DNA of 64,000 nucleotides from Shewanella sp. KX20019 (lineage in GTDB: Bacteria > Pseudomonadota > Gammaproteobacteria > Enterobacterales > Shewanellaceae), in the NCBI RefSeq assembly GCF_016757755.1, contig NZ_CP068437.1, forward strand, positions 2,542,001 to 2,606,000. The letters are read 5' to 3'. The notes under the pieces are model-generated. The model had not been told where the DNA came from, made no database searches, and worked only from the letters and a program-made list of their open reading frames with translations. Below are positions 1-8,419 of this stretch, in pieces (within the stretch, counting starts at the first letter, position 1; each line of letters begins with the position of its first letter). A program made the translations under genes and the position numbers.

Positions 1-2
1 TC

Positions 3-362
3 GTTTCAGGTTCAATAGCGGGTGCGTATCGCTGGGCAGATTATGATGCCGCAAACCATGCTGAAACTCCGGATGCTTGCGCAACGACAGATGACCCCGA
101 TGCGATGGCATTACGCAGGGAGCTAGAGGTTGTTGTCGGAATTTGTGATCCTGATGAAAACGGGACATACGATATAAGCATATTGGGTACAGCATGCTTT
201 TTCTTAACGCAAAAGGTGGGGGGAACCGGGCAGGATTCATATATTGTGGGTGAATTTCTGAAGACCTGTTCGAACTCTGGTCAGGCTTCTCTAGACCCTA
301 ATTATGTCGGCGATAGTTCAACTATTGTGCTGTATTGGGATCCCGACAGTCCTGACTCTTAG
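3..362 (+). CDS. Tad pilus-associated protein, TadG-like (3' end only)
   Basis: This is the last 119 codons of a gene that begins before the window. The frame is open from base 3 to a TAG at 360-362, so an internal ATG at 105 is not a start. The visible part is acidic, has four cysteines (in the contexts DACAT, GICDP, TACFF and KTCSN) and looks extracytoplasmic. No catalytic motif is visible. It ends 10 bp before a TadE-type pseudopilin gene and is co-directional with the tad genes, so it is probably a TadG-like or other minor Tad pilus component. That assignment comes from position, because the diagnostic N-terminal helix and any von Willebrand domain would lie outside the window. Confidence 0.5.
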   Translation, partial: VSGSIAGAYRWADYDAANHAETPDACATTDDPDAMALRRELEVVVGICDPDENGTYDISILGTACFFLTQKVGGTGQDSYIVGEFLKTCSNSGQASLDPNYVGDSSTIVLYWDPDSPDS

Positions 363-372
363 GTAAAAGACA

Positions 373-852
373 ATGAATAATCAATTGTATTTAACTAAAC
401 AAAGTGGGATCGCGGCTATCGAATTTACGATTGTCCTGCCGCTATTTTTGGTTTTAATATTTTTTACCGCTGAGCTGGGGCGTGGGATCTATCAATATAG
501 TCAACTGACGAGAATGATTCGTGATGCAGGACGTCATTTGTCTCAAACCATAATCACTACAGGTAATGGTGTACCAACAGATTTAATTGATGAATATTGT
601 GATGGCTGTATTTCCGATACCACAAGCCTATTAGTCTATGGAGCAAACACCGGAACCGCTCCGCTGTTGTCAGGCATAGATATAACCGATATTTCGATCT
701 CAGAGTTTCCTGTCGATAGCGGTATCATCGTTATTTCAGTCGATTATGATTGGACTCCTATTTTCTTCGACAAATTGTCTGGTTTTGGCTCGGGAGAGGG
801 AGTTGACCTGAGCTTTAGTTTGACCTCAACTTATGCTGTGAGGGCCATATGA
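373..852 (+). CDS. TadE/TadF-type pseudopilin 1
   Basis: A 159-residue minor pilin-like protein of a Tad secretion system. A short polar leader ends in Gly12, followed by a hydrophobic helix with Glu17 at +5 (G12-IAAIEF). This is the prepilin peptidase signature of TadE-like proteins, which are thought to be processed by TadV and to prime the pilus. The helix at about 13-35 would be the membrane anchor. The rest (about 40-159) is an extracytoplasmic domain with a close Cys pair (YCDGC). The stop overlaps the start of the next gene (ATGA, 849-852), which implies translational coupling. TadE and TadF cannot be told apart by eye. Confidence 0.85.
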   Translation: MNNQLYLTKQSGIAAIEFTIVLPLFLVLIFFTAELGRGIYQYSQLTRMIRDAGRHLSQTIITTGNGVPTDLIDEYCDGCISDTTSLLVYGANTGTAPLLSGIDITDISISEFPVDSGIIVISVDYDWTPIFFDKLSGFGSGEGVDLSFSLTSTYAVRAI

Positions 853-1298
853 AGCGTATTAGAGGAGTTTATGCTATTGAGTTTTCTATCGTTGCGAGTG
901 CATTTTTCTTAGTGTTATTCTCAGCGATAGAAGTGGGTCGACTGCTATATACCTATAATGTCTTACACGAAGCGACTCGTCGGGCTGCAAGGATAGCCGT
1001 TGTTTGCCAATTGAGTACTGATATTCGCACGCTAGCGCTTTTTAACGGAGCAAACTTAGTACCCAACTTAACAAATAGCAATCTGTCTATCAGTTACCAT
1101 CAGCTTAACGGTTCTGTTATCGAGGATCTCGTTAATGACCGTGGGTTGATTCGACTCGTTAGAGCCGAAATCACAAACTATAAACACCAGTTTCTGGTTC
1201 CTGGCCTATCAAAAACCCTAAATTCACCTACTTTTTCAGCAACTCTACCAAGAGAAAGTTTAGGTGTTTTTAAAGGCGGGACGTCAGTTTGTAGTTAG
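849..1298 (+). CDS. TadE/TadF-type pseudopilin 2
   Basis: A 149-residue second pseudopilin. It has a very short leader (MKRIRG), then the helix VYAIEFSIV with Glu11 at +5 from the presumed cleavage after Gly6. The following ARRAARIAVV-like segment (about 45-55) is common just after the helix in TadE proteins. Two cysteines lie outside the helix, in the context VVCQL and at the extreme C-terminus, and could form a disulphide. It overlaps the previous gene by 4 bp and is followed by a 95-bp gap before tadZ, where a second promoter could sit. It is probably the TadE/TadF partner of the preceding protein. Confidence 0.85.
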   Translation: MKRIRGVYAIEFSIVASAFFLVLFSAIEVGRLLYTYNVLHEATRRAARIAVVCQLSTDIRTLALFNGANLVPNLTNSNLSISYHQLNGSVIEDLVNDRGLIRLVRAEITNYKHQFLVPGLSKTLNSPTFSATLPRESLGVFKGGTSVCS

Positions 1299-1393
1299 TT
1301 CTTCCTAAATTAATAGGTAAATACTTAAATGGCTTAGGGATTTATGACTATAGTCAATGTAGTAGTATTTAATTTGAGGTTATCGGGAGCGAA

Positions 1394-2626
1394 ATGGACA
1401 AGCCGCTAGAGTTATATGCTTCAAATAATAACCAAGATCCTATGTCAAGTGCACATGTGACTTTGCCGTTTCCGCTGCAAGCGATAGTTGCGAGTAATGG
1501 ATCTGAGGAACTTGATTGGTTGGCCGACAACTTAAACCAGTGTGAAAATTTAAAATGGCGCGAAACCTCTTACTTTGAGGCTTTTCTAGGTAAGGAGCAG
1601 GTAGAGTTTAACTTAGTCCTATTAGTCTTGCCAAATGATGAGGCCGAAGCGGTTAAAGCCTTAACCTATGCGTCAAATTTTAATACTGACATCATAATAC
1701 TGGGTGATGACACGCCGCAGAAGATCCTACGATTAGCCTTTCAACATAAAGTTAGTGATTTCATACCGCTCGGCGCTAGCAGCGAAGAGTTTTTTTGCTC
1801 GCTAGAGAAAGTATCTTTAAGGCTGATTGAAAAGGCTGAGCTGGCATCGGTTATTGCCGTTGTAAATGGAAAGGCCGGTTCTGGTGCGAGTTTTATCGCT
1901 GCAAGTTTAGCAGACGTTGTTGCGCAAAGACAAAGGGAGAATGTTGCGTTAATAGATACTGATCTGCATCACGGTACATTAGCGCATATGTTTGGATTGG
2001 AGCCGAGGTATTCACTTTGTGATGTTTTAGATTCGTTAGAAGAGCTTGATGAAGTGGCGTTAAAAAGCACCATGGTCACTAAGGGAAATTTAAATCTATT
2101 GGCATCAAAGCCGTTTGAACTATTAAATATCAGTAAAGGCATAGAGCTATGCCGCAATAAAGAGTTGATCTGGAAATGCCGTCATTACTATCAACAGGTA
2201 GTATTAGATTTTTCTCGCGGCCCTGAGTATTGGAATAGCGACATGCTTAAAGATGCTGATGTGCTGGTCGTTACCCAGCAAAATATAATGCATCTACGGC
2301 AAACAAAGGATTTGATTCATCAGTTAACTTCAAACTTGGGCGTTTCACACGACAGAATTAGCATTATAGTTAATCGATATGATAAAAATTCAAGTATTAA
2401 GTTATCAGATATAAAGGAAGCTATTGGAGTTTCATCTATTTTGACCATTATTAATGATTATAAACTATCGAGTGAATGTGTAGAGCTAGGGAAACCGATT
2501 ACAGAGATAGCTAGGAAGCAGCAAATGTTTTTAGACATAAAATTTATCGCCAATAAATTTATGCCTGAAATTAATAGCAAGGAGTCTAAGAAGGCTGGTT
2601 TTTGGAAAAGACTATTAGGGAAATAA
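1394..2626 (+). CDS. tadZ: TadZ/CpaE-family ParA-like ATPase
   Basis: A 410-residue cytoplasmic protein that, in characterised Tad systems, localises the pilus machine to a pole. Residues about 25-150 resemble the atypical receiver-like domain of TadZ. Residues about 153-390 are a MinD/ParA-type nucleotide-binding fold with the degenerate deviant Walker A motif GKAGSGAS near 158-166. The catalytic-loop lysine of GKT/S is replaced by Ala, while the upstream signature lysine is kept. Related CpaE/TadZ proteins also have GxxGxS here, so weak or absent ATP hydrolysis is plausible. A DTDLHHG segment corresponds to Walker A'. tadA starts 2 bp after the stop. Confidence 0.85.
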   Translation: MDKPLELYASNNNQDPMSSAHVTLPFPLQAIVASNGSEELDWLADNLNQCENLKWRETSYFEAFLGKEQVEFNLVLLVLPNDEAEAVKALTYASNFNTDIIILGDDTPQKILRLAFQHKVSDFIPLGASSEEFFCSLEKVSLRLIEKAELASVIAVVNGKAGSGASFIAASLADVVAQRQRENVALIDTDLHHGTLAHMFGLEPRYSLCDVLDSLEELDEVALKSTMVTKGNLNLLASKPFELLNISKGIELCRNKELIWKCRHYYQQVVLDFSRGPEYWNSDMLKDADVLVVTQQNIMHLRQTKDLIHQLTSNLGVSHDRISIIVNRYDKNSSIKLSDIKEAIGVSSILTIINDYKLSSECVELGKPITEIARKQQMFLDIKFIANKFMPEINSKESKKAGFWKRLLGK

Positions 2627-2627
2627 T

Positions 2628-3956
2628 ATGGAAATAAACAAAGACACTCAAGGGATTAATGGTTATCAACCATTAACTCAGGAAGAACAGGATATCAAAG
2701 TTAAGCTGTATGATAAGTTATTGAGTGTTATGGATCTGTCCCTAATTGAAACCGTCTCAAAGGAGCAGGCACGAGAGCAGATTAGCGAAATAAGTGGCCA
2801 AATCCTTAATGACCTACATTTACCAATCAATTTATCGACCAGAAAACGTTTAATCAAACTCATTATTGATGAGGTGTTAGGGTTAGGTCCTTTGGAAACT
2901 CTATTAGCGGATCCCTCTATTTCAGATATTTTGGTGAACTCTTTTGACCGAGTTTATGTTGAGCGTAGTGGTAGGCTTGAAGCGGTAAATATCAAATTTC
3001 ATAGTAATGTACACTTGCTGAATATCATCGATAGAATTGTTTCAAGCGTTGGAAGACGAATCGATGAATCTTCCCCTATGGTTGATGCTCGTTTAGCCGA
3101 TGGTTCTCGAGTTAATGCCATTATCCCGCCACTTGCATTAGACGGCCCATCATTATCGATTAGACGATTTGCTGTAGATAAGCTCAATGCTAAGCAGCTT
3201 ATTGATATTGGTTCGGTTACTGAATCAATGATTGAACTCCTAAAAGGTGGGGTTAAAGGAAAGCTCAATATTTTAGTTTCAGGTGGTACGGGCAGTGGTA
3301 AAACGACCTTGCTGAATATGCTCTCAGGCTTTATTCCTAAAGATGAACGTATTGTCACTATTGAGGATTCCGCTGAATTGCAATTGCAACAACCCCATAC
3401 AGTGCGGCTGGAAACCCGCCCGCAAAATATAGAGGGGAAGGGTGAGGTTTCACAGCGTGACCTAGTTAAAAACTGTTTAAGAATGAGACCCGATAGAATT
3501 GTTATAGGTGAGGTTCGAGGTGGTGAAGCTTTGGATATGTTGACAGCGATGAATACCGGTCATGAGGGCTCCTTGACAACATTGCATGCTAACAGCCCTC
3601 GTGATGCGCTTGGGCGATTGGAGTATATGGTTTGCATGGCAGGATTTGACATGCCAGTGAGTAATATCCGTACTCAAGTGGCCTCTGCGATTGATTTAGT
3701 TGTTCAGCTGGAGCGTCAAGAAGACGGTAGAAGAAGGATCACCAGTATTCAAGAAATTAACGGCATGGAGGGAGATATTATCACTATGTCGGAAATTTTC
3801 CGCTTTTCTAGAAAAGGGTTAAACGACGAAGGTGAGATCCAAGGAGAGTTTGAAGCTACAGGAGTGATCCCTGGCTTCCACACCAAATTGAAACAGCATG
3901 GTATTGAGCTGCCCTATCATCTATTCAATTGTGGCGATCCATTTGCCGAGTTCTAA
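2628..3956 (+). CDS. tadA: TadA/CpaF secretion ATPase
   Basis: A 442-residue hexameric ATPase of the type II/IV secretion superfamily that powers Tad pilus assembly and possibly retraction. Residues about 20-190 form the N-terminal domain typical of CpaF (PLETLLADPSISDILVNS). Walker A is GGTGSGKTT at 219-227, an Asp box follows (TIEDSAELQ), Walker B is RIVIGEVRGGE near 289-299, and the His box reads TGHEGSLTTLHAN. All catalytic elements look intact. The gene sits 2 bp after tadZ and 9 bp before tadB, so it is an operon member. The length is normal for CpaF. Confidence 0.96.
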   Translation: MEINKDTQGINGYQPLTQEEQDIKVKLYDKLLSVMDLSLIETVSKEQAREQISEISGQILNDLHLPINLSTRKRLIKLIIDEVLGLGPLETLLADPSISDILVNSFDRVYVERSGRLEAVNIKFHSNVHLLNIIDRIVSSVGRRIDESSPMVDARLADGSRVNAIIPPLALDGPSLSIRRFAVDKLNAKQLIDIGSVTESMIELLKGGVKGKLNILVSGGTGSGKTTLLNMLSGFIPKDERIVTIEDSAELQLQQPHTVRLETRPQNIEGKGEVSQRDLVKNCLRMRPDRIVIGEVRGGEALDMLTAMNTGHEGSLTTLHANSPRDALGRLEYMVCMAGFDMPVSNIRTQVASAIDLVVQLERQEDGRRRITSIQEINGMEGDIITMSEIFRFSRKGLNDEGEIQGEFEATGVIPGFHTKLKQHGIELPYHLFNCGDPFAEF

Positions 3957-3965
3957 GGGGGATAA

Positions 3966-4943
3966 ATGTTTTCCAATCAAATCATATTTCTAGGTCTTAT
4001 TTTTGTTGCCGTAATCTTTCTTTCACAGGCGCTATTTCTGCCTGTCTATAGCCCCCAGCGTGCCAATGCAGCGCTGGTTCGTAAACGTTTAAAAAAATTA
4101 TCGGAAGAGTCTGGTGATATAACATATGAAACGTCATTACTGCGCAAGAGTCGACTCGGAAGGTTAGGCCCGATCGGCCGATGGCTAGAGAAAATTGGGT
4201 TTATTGAAAGTTTAAGCTATCGATTGGAGCTTGCAGATTATAAAATGATGGGCCATCAATTTTTAATCTTAGCCTCTATTACGGCTTGTGTTACAGGTAC
4301 GGCTGTATGGCTTTATTTGGCCGAACCTCTCGCCGCTTTATTTGTCTTTGCACTTACTCTCTTTTTGTTTAATTTTAAACTTAATCGCGATACATCGAAG
4401 CGAATGGAGAAAATTGAAGAAAGTTTTCCTGATGCCTTGGATGTATTGCGGCGAGCTCTGCAAGCGGGATATTCGTTTTCTGATGCGATAAAGCTTGTTA
4501 CAGAGGAGATGGAAGGGCCACTGGCGAAAGAGTTTAGCCTGATGTTTGCCAATATCAATTACAGTAAAGACACGAAACGGGCCATCTTGGGATTTATTGA
4601 GCGAGTACCTAGTGTGTCCGCAATGGCCTTCGCAAGTGCGGTTATGGTGCAAAAAGAAACAGGGGGTAATTTGGCCGAAAACATTAATAACTTAGCTCGA
4701 GTTATTAGGCTGAGATTTACCTTTAGACGTAGAGTAAGAACCTTATCTGCTGAAGGTCGGTTATCAGCATGGATCCTCATTTTGCTTCCTTTTGTTTTAT
4801 TCGCTGTGATCTATATTCAGACCCCTGGGTATGTCGGAGAGTTAACAGGCACAGAAGAGGGCCATAAATTGCTGATTTGGGGTGCTATCGGTATGTTTGT
4901 CGGTGGCATGTGGATAAGTAAAATAATAAGGATAGATATGTAA
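3966..4943 (+). CDS. tadB: TadB inner-membrane platform protein
   Basis: A 325-residue polytopic membrane protein with one type II secretion F domain. An N-terminal hydrophobic segment (about 6-25) is followed by a basic cytoplasmic stretch, a hydrophobic pair at about 100-135, the T2SSF core FPDALDVLRRALQAG (about 155-270), and two C-terminal membrane segments at about 270-290 and 300-320. TadB and TadC form the platform on which TadA acts. A GGGG-like ribosome site precedes the ATG, and tadC starts 2 bp after the stop, so the two are translationally linked. Confidence 0.95.
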   Translation: MFSNQIIFLGLIFVAVIFLSQALFLPVYSPQRANAALVRKRLKKLSEESGDITYETSLLRKSRLGRLGPIGRWLEKIGFIESLSYRLELADYKMMGHQFLILASITACVTGTAVWLYLAEPLAALFVFALTLFLFNFKLNRDTSKRMEKIEESFPDALDVLRRALQAGYSFSDAIKLVTEEMEGPLAKEFSLMFANINYSKDTKRAILGFIERVPSVSAMAFASAVMVQKETGGNLAENINNLARVIRLRFTFRRRVRTLSAEGRLSAWILILLPFVLFAVIYIQTPGYVGELTGTEEGHKLLIWGAIGMFVGGMWISKIIRIDM

Positions 4944-4945
4944 TT

Positions 4946-5911
4946 ATGGACTTCCTAATTGGTTTCTTTGGTCAGTTTTTTGAAGACCCTCAACATGTAG
5001 AGTGGGCAATTTACGCCATCGCCGGAATTGCAGGCGTGACACTTGCTATTTCAATCTCCTATTTAATCAGTGGTGTCTATTCACCGATCAGAAAAAGACT
5101 TAAATTACTGAATGATGGAGCAGAAACTCCCATTGGCACTAATGATGTAACTGGAACGCTTGAGCATGGTATTGGGGAGATGGCGAAGAGGCCATTTCTG
5201 AATTTTTCCAACCATGAAACAAGACGTCTACTGATACATGCAGGCTTTCATTCACAAAATGCATTGGCTGTATTCAACGCCTCTCGTCTATTACTCATTC
5301 TATTGGGTGCCATCACCGCCATAGTTGTGCTCAATCTGTTCCCAAAAATTTCAGGAATTTGGACCATCTATATACTCTGCTTATGTTTAGGCGGCGCATT
5401 TATAGCACCATCTATGGTTTTGCAATCGTTAGCAAATCGTCGTATGCGCCAACTACGAGTTGGTTTTCCTGATGCGTTAGACCTTTTGGTTGTATGTTGT
5501 GAAGCTGGTCTTGGGCTGATGGCTGCGATACAAAGGGTTGCGAGAGAACTGGCATTTAGCCATCCAAGCTTAGCCAGTGAATTAGAGTTGGTCTGTAGTA
5601 AAGTCCGAGCAGGGCTAACGATTAAAGTCGCTTTGCAGGAGTTTACCGATAGAACGGGTTTGGAAGATATTAAAGGCCTTAACTCTGCAATTTCTCAGAG
5701 TATGCGCTTAGGTACGGGGATCGCTGAGACACTTAGAGTGTTCTCGGATGAATATCGTGATAAGCGTTTGCAGGCTGCTGAAGAGCAAGCTGCAAAATTG
5801 GCTGTAAAAATGATATTTCCGATGATGTGCTGTATCTGGCCTTCGTTCTTTATTGTGGCTGTAGGGCCTGCAGTATTAAAAGTGATGAAAGTATGGGGAC
5901 AAGCCTTTTAA
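4946..5911 (+). CDS. tadC: TadC inner-membrane platform protein
   Basis: A 321-residue paralogue of TadB and its expected partner. It has an N-terminal hydrophobic segment (about 20-45), a cytoplasmic linker, a membrane pair at about 105-150, the T2SSF core FPDALDLLVVCCEAGLG (from about 174), and a final membrane segment at about 285-310. The core differs from TadB by the Cys-Cys pair and by EAGLGLMAAIQRV, as usual in TadC. It lies between tadB (2-bp gap) and tadD (42-bp gap). Confidence 0.95.
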   Translation: MDFLIGFFGQFFEDPQHVEWAIYAIAGIAGVTLAISISYLISGVYSPIRKRLKLLNDGAETPIGTNDVTGTLEHGIGEMAKRPFLNFSNHETRRLLIHAGFHSQNALAVFNASRLLLILLGAITAIVVLNLFPKISGIWTIYILCLCLGGAFIAPSMVLQSLANRRMRQLRVGFPDALDLLVVCCEAGLGLMAAIQRVARELAFSHPSLASELELVCSKVRAGLTIKVALQEFTDRTGLEDIKGLNSAISQSMRLGTGIAETLRVFSDEYRDKRLQAAEEQAAKLAVKMIFPMMCCIWPSFFIVAVGPAVLKVMKVWGQAF

Positions 5912-5953
5912 TGTATTGGCAACTACAATCAAAAACAAAAAAATAAGGAATGT

Positions 5954-6976
5954 ATGATGCTGACTGTTAAACGTACGCTGAAGCTATTTTTAACAATATT
6001 TATTTTCGCGCTCTTGAGTGCGTGTTCCTCTACAATACCGGATGAGCCGTTAGCAATCAAAGCACCAGACAGGCAAGATCTTTTGGATGCTGGCGCCTTG
6101 TCGTCAATAACATCTGATTTTGAAGCACCGAAAACTGAAGAGGAAGCACTTCAGAAAGCGAGAAATGAGGAGCAATCGGGTAATCTTGAAAAAGCACTGT
6201 ATGCTTATATTCAAGCTTTGGATTTTAATGCTGAAAATGCCAATACATTTTATCACATTGGCAGGATCCATACGATGCGAGGCAATCCAGACATCGCTTT
6301 TAAAGCCTATAACGAAGCCCTTGCATTAGATCCTAATTTGGTGATGGTACATGCCGATCTTGGTGTTGTTAGCATGGATAAGCGTCAGTATAGAGAAGCT
6401 AGAGTTCATTTGGAAAAAGCGATAGAGCTTGACCAACAAAGGCTTGCGTCAATTACAGCAAGTCGTTTAATAGGAAAGCTGTACGTCCCCGATAGAGAAT
6501 CTCCTGCAAGAGTATACAATGCGATCGCGATTCTAGATGATGTACAAAATAATCACCAAAAAGCGCGAGAGTATTTCCGCTTATTAATAGAGCTGCAGCC
6601 ACATTCCGCCATACTTATCTCAAATCTGGGTTACTCCTATTACTTAACGGGTGATCTTACCACCGCTGAAAAATACTTAAGGCAAGCGATAAGCGAAGAT
6701 CAAGCTCTGGATCGGGCTTGGACAAACTTAGGATTAGTTTACGTCAGAAAGGGCTTGTATAAACGTGCTCTTGCAACCTTTGAACAAGCGATGGAGCCTG
6801 CTGACGCGCTCAATGATCTAGGCTACTTTTTGATGCTTGAGGGGAATTATGAGAAAGCAATTGAGTTGTTTGAAAAAGCTATCGATACCTCTCCTAGCTA
6901 TTTTGAACAAGCGCAGAAAAACTTAAAAAGAGCCAGGGCTGAACTCTCTGATGAGTTTAGACATGCGGCTAATTAA
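5954..6976 (+). CDS. tadD: TadD tetratricopeptide lipoprotein
   Basis: A 340-residue TPR lipoprotein, thought to act as an outer-membrane pilotin or assembly factor for the Tad secretin. The signal peptide ends in the lipobox LLSAC with Cys24 as the lipidated residue. From about 60 to 330 there are repeated TPR helices, for example GNLEKALYAYIQALDFNAEN, YREARVHLEKAIELD, and GNYEKAIELFEKAID. Two adjacent ATGs exist at 5954 and 5957; AAGGA at 5945-5949 fits either. This is the last gene of the tad run and is followed by a strong terminator. Confidence 0.9.
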   Translation: MMLTVKRTLKLFLTIFIFALLSACSSTIPDEPLAIKAPDRQDLLDAGALSSITSDFEAPKTEEEALQKARNEEQSGNLEKALYAYIQALDFNAENANTFYHIGRIHTMRGNPDIAFKAYNEALALDPNLVMVHADLGVVSMDKRQYREARVHLEKAIELDQQRLASITASRLIGKLYVPDRESPARVYNAIAILDDVQNNHQKAREYFRLLIELQPHSAILISNLGYSYYLTGDLTTAEKYLRQAISEDQALDRAWTNLGLVYVRKGLYKRALATFEQAMEPADALNDLGYFLMLEGNYEKAIELFEKAIDTSPSYFEQAQKNLKRARAELSDEFRHAAN

Positions 6977-7007
6977 AAAGCCACAGATCTAAATATCTGT
7001 GGCTTTT
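6976..7007. terminator. Bidirectional terminator between tadD and hypA
   Basis: A 13-bp perfect stem (AAAAGCCACAGAT and its complement) with a 6-nt loop, ending in T-runs on both strands. It closes the tad operon on the plus strand and lies 48 bp past the hypA stop on the minus strand, so it probably serves both convergent operons. Confidence 0.9.
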
Positions 7008-7055
7008 CTTTACATTAGGGCACTTGTACTCCGACTTGTGTCCGTCAATTAGTGT

Positions 7056-7403
7056 CTAAACCTGCTCTAACTCCAGCTGCATTAGCAGCATATCTTCACC
7101 GTCTAATACCCTTGTATCGTTACTTTGGCAGTGGCTGCAGATAATGCTCCTTTCTTTATGTACTGTTTCTTTGTGGCATACAAAACAACTCAACACTAGT
7201 GGTTGTATGTTCATGTTCAAAGTCGCTTCAGAGCAGATACCTTCTAATTTAAATGTTTCAAATGCAGTTTCGAGTAACGCAGGTTCCACACCACTTAAGA
7301 TCCCTAGTTTTATATCAACTCGAGTTACCTTATTAGCATCGTTTTGCGCCGCGAACTTTTCGCACTCCTCTATCAGTGCGGTAACGATTGAGTATTCGTG
7401 CAC
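7056..7403 (-). CDS. hypA: HypA hydrogenase nickel-incorporation protein
   Basis: A 115-residue nickel metallochaperone that delivers Ni to the hydrogenase large subunit together with HypB. The N-terminal MHE provides His2, the Ni ligand. The zinc site is formed by two CxxC pairs, C73-x2-C76 and C89-x2-C92, so all expected ligands are present. The start is GTG at 7403, which shares its first G with the last base of the hypE stop (TAGTG), indicating coupled translation. It is the last gene of the hydrogenase operon. Confidence 0.95.
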   Translation of the reverse strand: MHEYSIVTALIEECEKFAAQNDANKVTRVDIKLGILSGVEPALLETAFETFKLEGICSEATLNMNIQPLVLSCFVCHKETVHKERSIICSHCQSNDTRVLDGEDMLLMQLELEQV

Positions 7404-8419
7404 TAACAGATCCTCGGTAACAGTTCACCCTGAGGGATATCTAAAAATCGGCTACTGCCCCATGGAGTATTGAGGATCACTTTACCTGGCTTAATGTCAT
7501 TTACATTGCCAATGATGGCAGCTTGCTCACAATGACAAAAGGTTTGCATGATCTCTAACGTTTCCTTTGCTACGGCTTTTGGCACTGCGAGAATAAAAGT
7601 ACCTTCGTTTGCCAAGTCAAAGGGTTCGAATCCATATAATTCACATAAACCAGAAACTTCATTACTAACAGGGATCTGTGCCTCGTTAACTTCTATGCCA
7701 ACATTTGATGCAGATGCCCACTCATTTAATACCGCTGATAAACCGCCGCGGGTGGCATCTCGCATGGCATGAACTTCGATGTTGCTTGCGATGAGTTGCT
7801 CAACTATTGGCCACAATGTAGCGCAATCACTGGTGAGTTCAGATTCAAGTGCAAGACCCTCTCGTGCCATTAAAATTGCGGCGCCGTGACGACCAATATC
7901 CCGCGATACGATAATGGCATCTCCCTCTTTAAGGTTCTTAACTGATATCCCATTATTGAGAATACGGCCCACACCTGAGGTATTGATGAATAACCCGTCA
8001 GCACAGCCTCTAGGAACAACTTTAGTATCACCGCAAACAATACGAGCACCGGAGCGCTTTAGCTCGTTTGTCATGCTAGTGACAATCTTTTTGAGATCGT
8101 CTATAGCAAAGCCTTCTTCGATAATAAAACTACTGCTTAGAAATTGCGGTTCCGCTCCCATCATCGCTAAATCATTAACGGTGCCTGCAATCGCAAGTTT
8201 GCCTATATCACCACCAGCAAAAAACAGCGGTGCGACAGTAAAGGAGTCTGTGGTAAAGGCGGTATTACCGCTGAAATGCAGGCGTGCAGCATCCTCTTCA
8301 CTTCTAAGGATTGGGTTATCAAACGCCTTAAAAAATATATCTTTAATAAGGCGGTTCATCTCTTTACCACCCCCGCCGTGACTCAGCTGAACAGTTTTGT
8401 TAACGTTTGAATGACTCAT
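7403..8419 (-). CDS. hypE: HypE carbamoyl-dehydratase
   Basis: A 338-residue PurM/ThiL-fold protein that dehydrates the carbamoyl group received from HypF to a thiocyanate on its C-terminal cysteine, the source of the active-site cyanide ligands. The N-terminal LSHGGGGKEMN glycine-rich motif and the invariant C-terminal PRIC (Cys338) are both present. The ATP-binding region includes CGDTKVVPRG. The start overlaps the hypD stop by 4 bp (8416-8419). Confidence 0.97.
   Translation of the reverse strand: MSHSNVNKTVQLSHGGGGKEMNRLIKDIFFKAFDNPILRSEEDAARLHFSGNTAFTTDSFTVAPLFFAGGDIGKLAIAGTVNDLAMMGAEPQFLSSSFIIEEGFAIDDLKKIVTSMTNELKRSGARIVCGDTKVVPRGCADGLFINTSGVGRILNNGISVKNLKEGDAIIVSRDIGRHGAAILMAREGLALESELTSDCATLWPIVEQLIASNIEVHAMRDATRGGLSAVLNEWASASNVGIEVNEAQIPVSNEVSGLCELYGFEPFDLANEGTFILAVPKAVAKETLEIMQTFCHCEQAAIIGNVNDIKPGKVILNTPWGSSRFLDIPQGELLPRIC

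Noticed and set aside
2999..3358. 119-codon minus-strand frame inside tadA
   Set aside because: Shadow of the strongly conserved TadA frame.
7914..8381. 155-codon plus-strand frame inside hypE
   Set aside because: Antisense shadow of hypE, low-complexity composition and no start signal.
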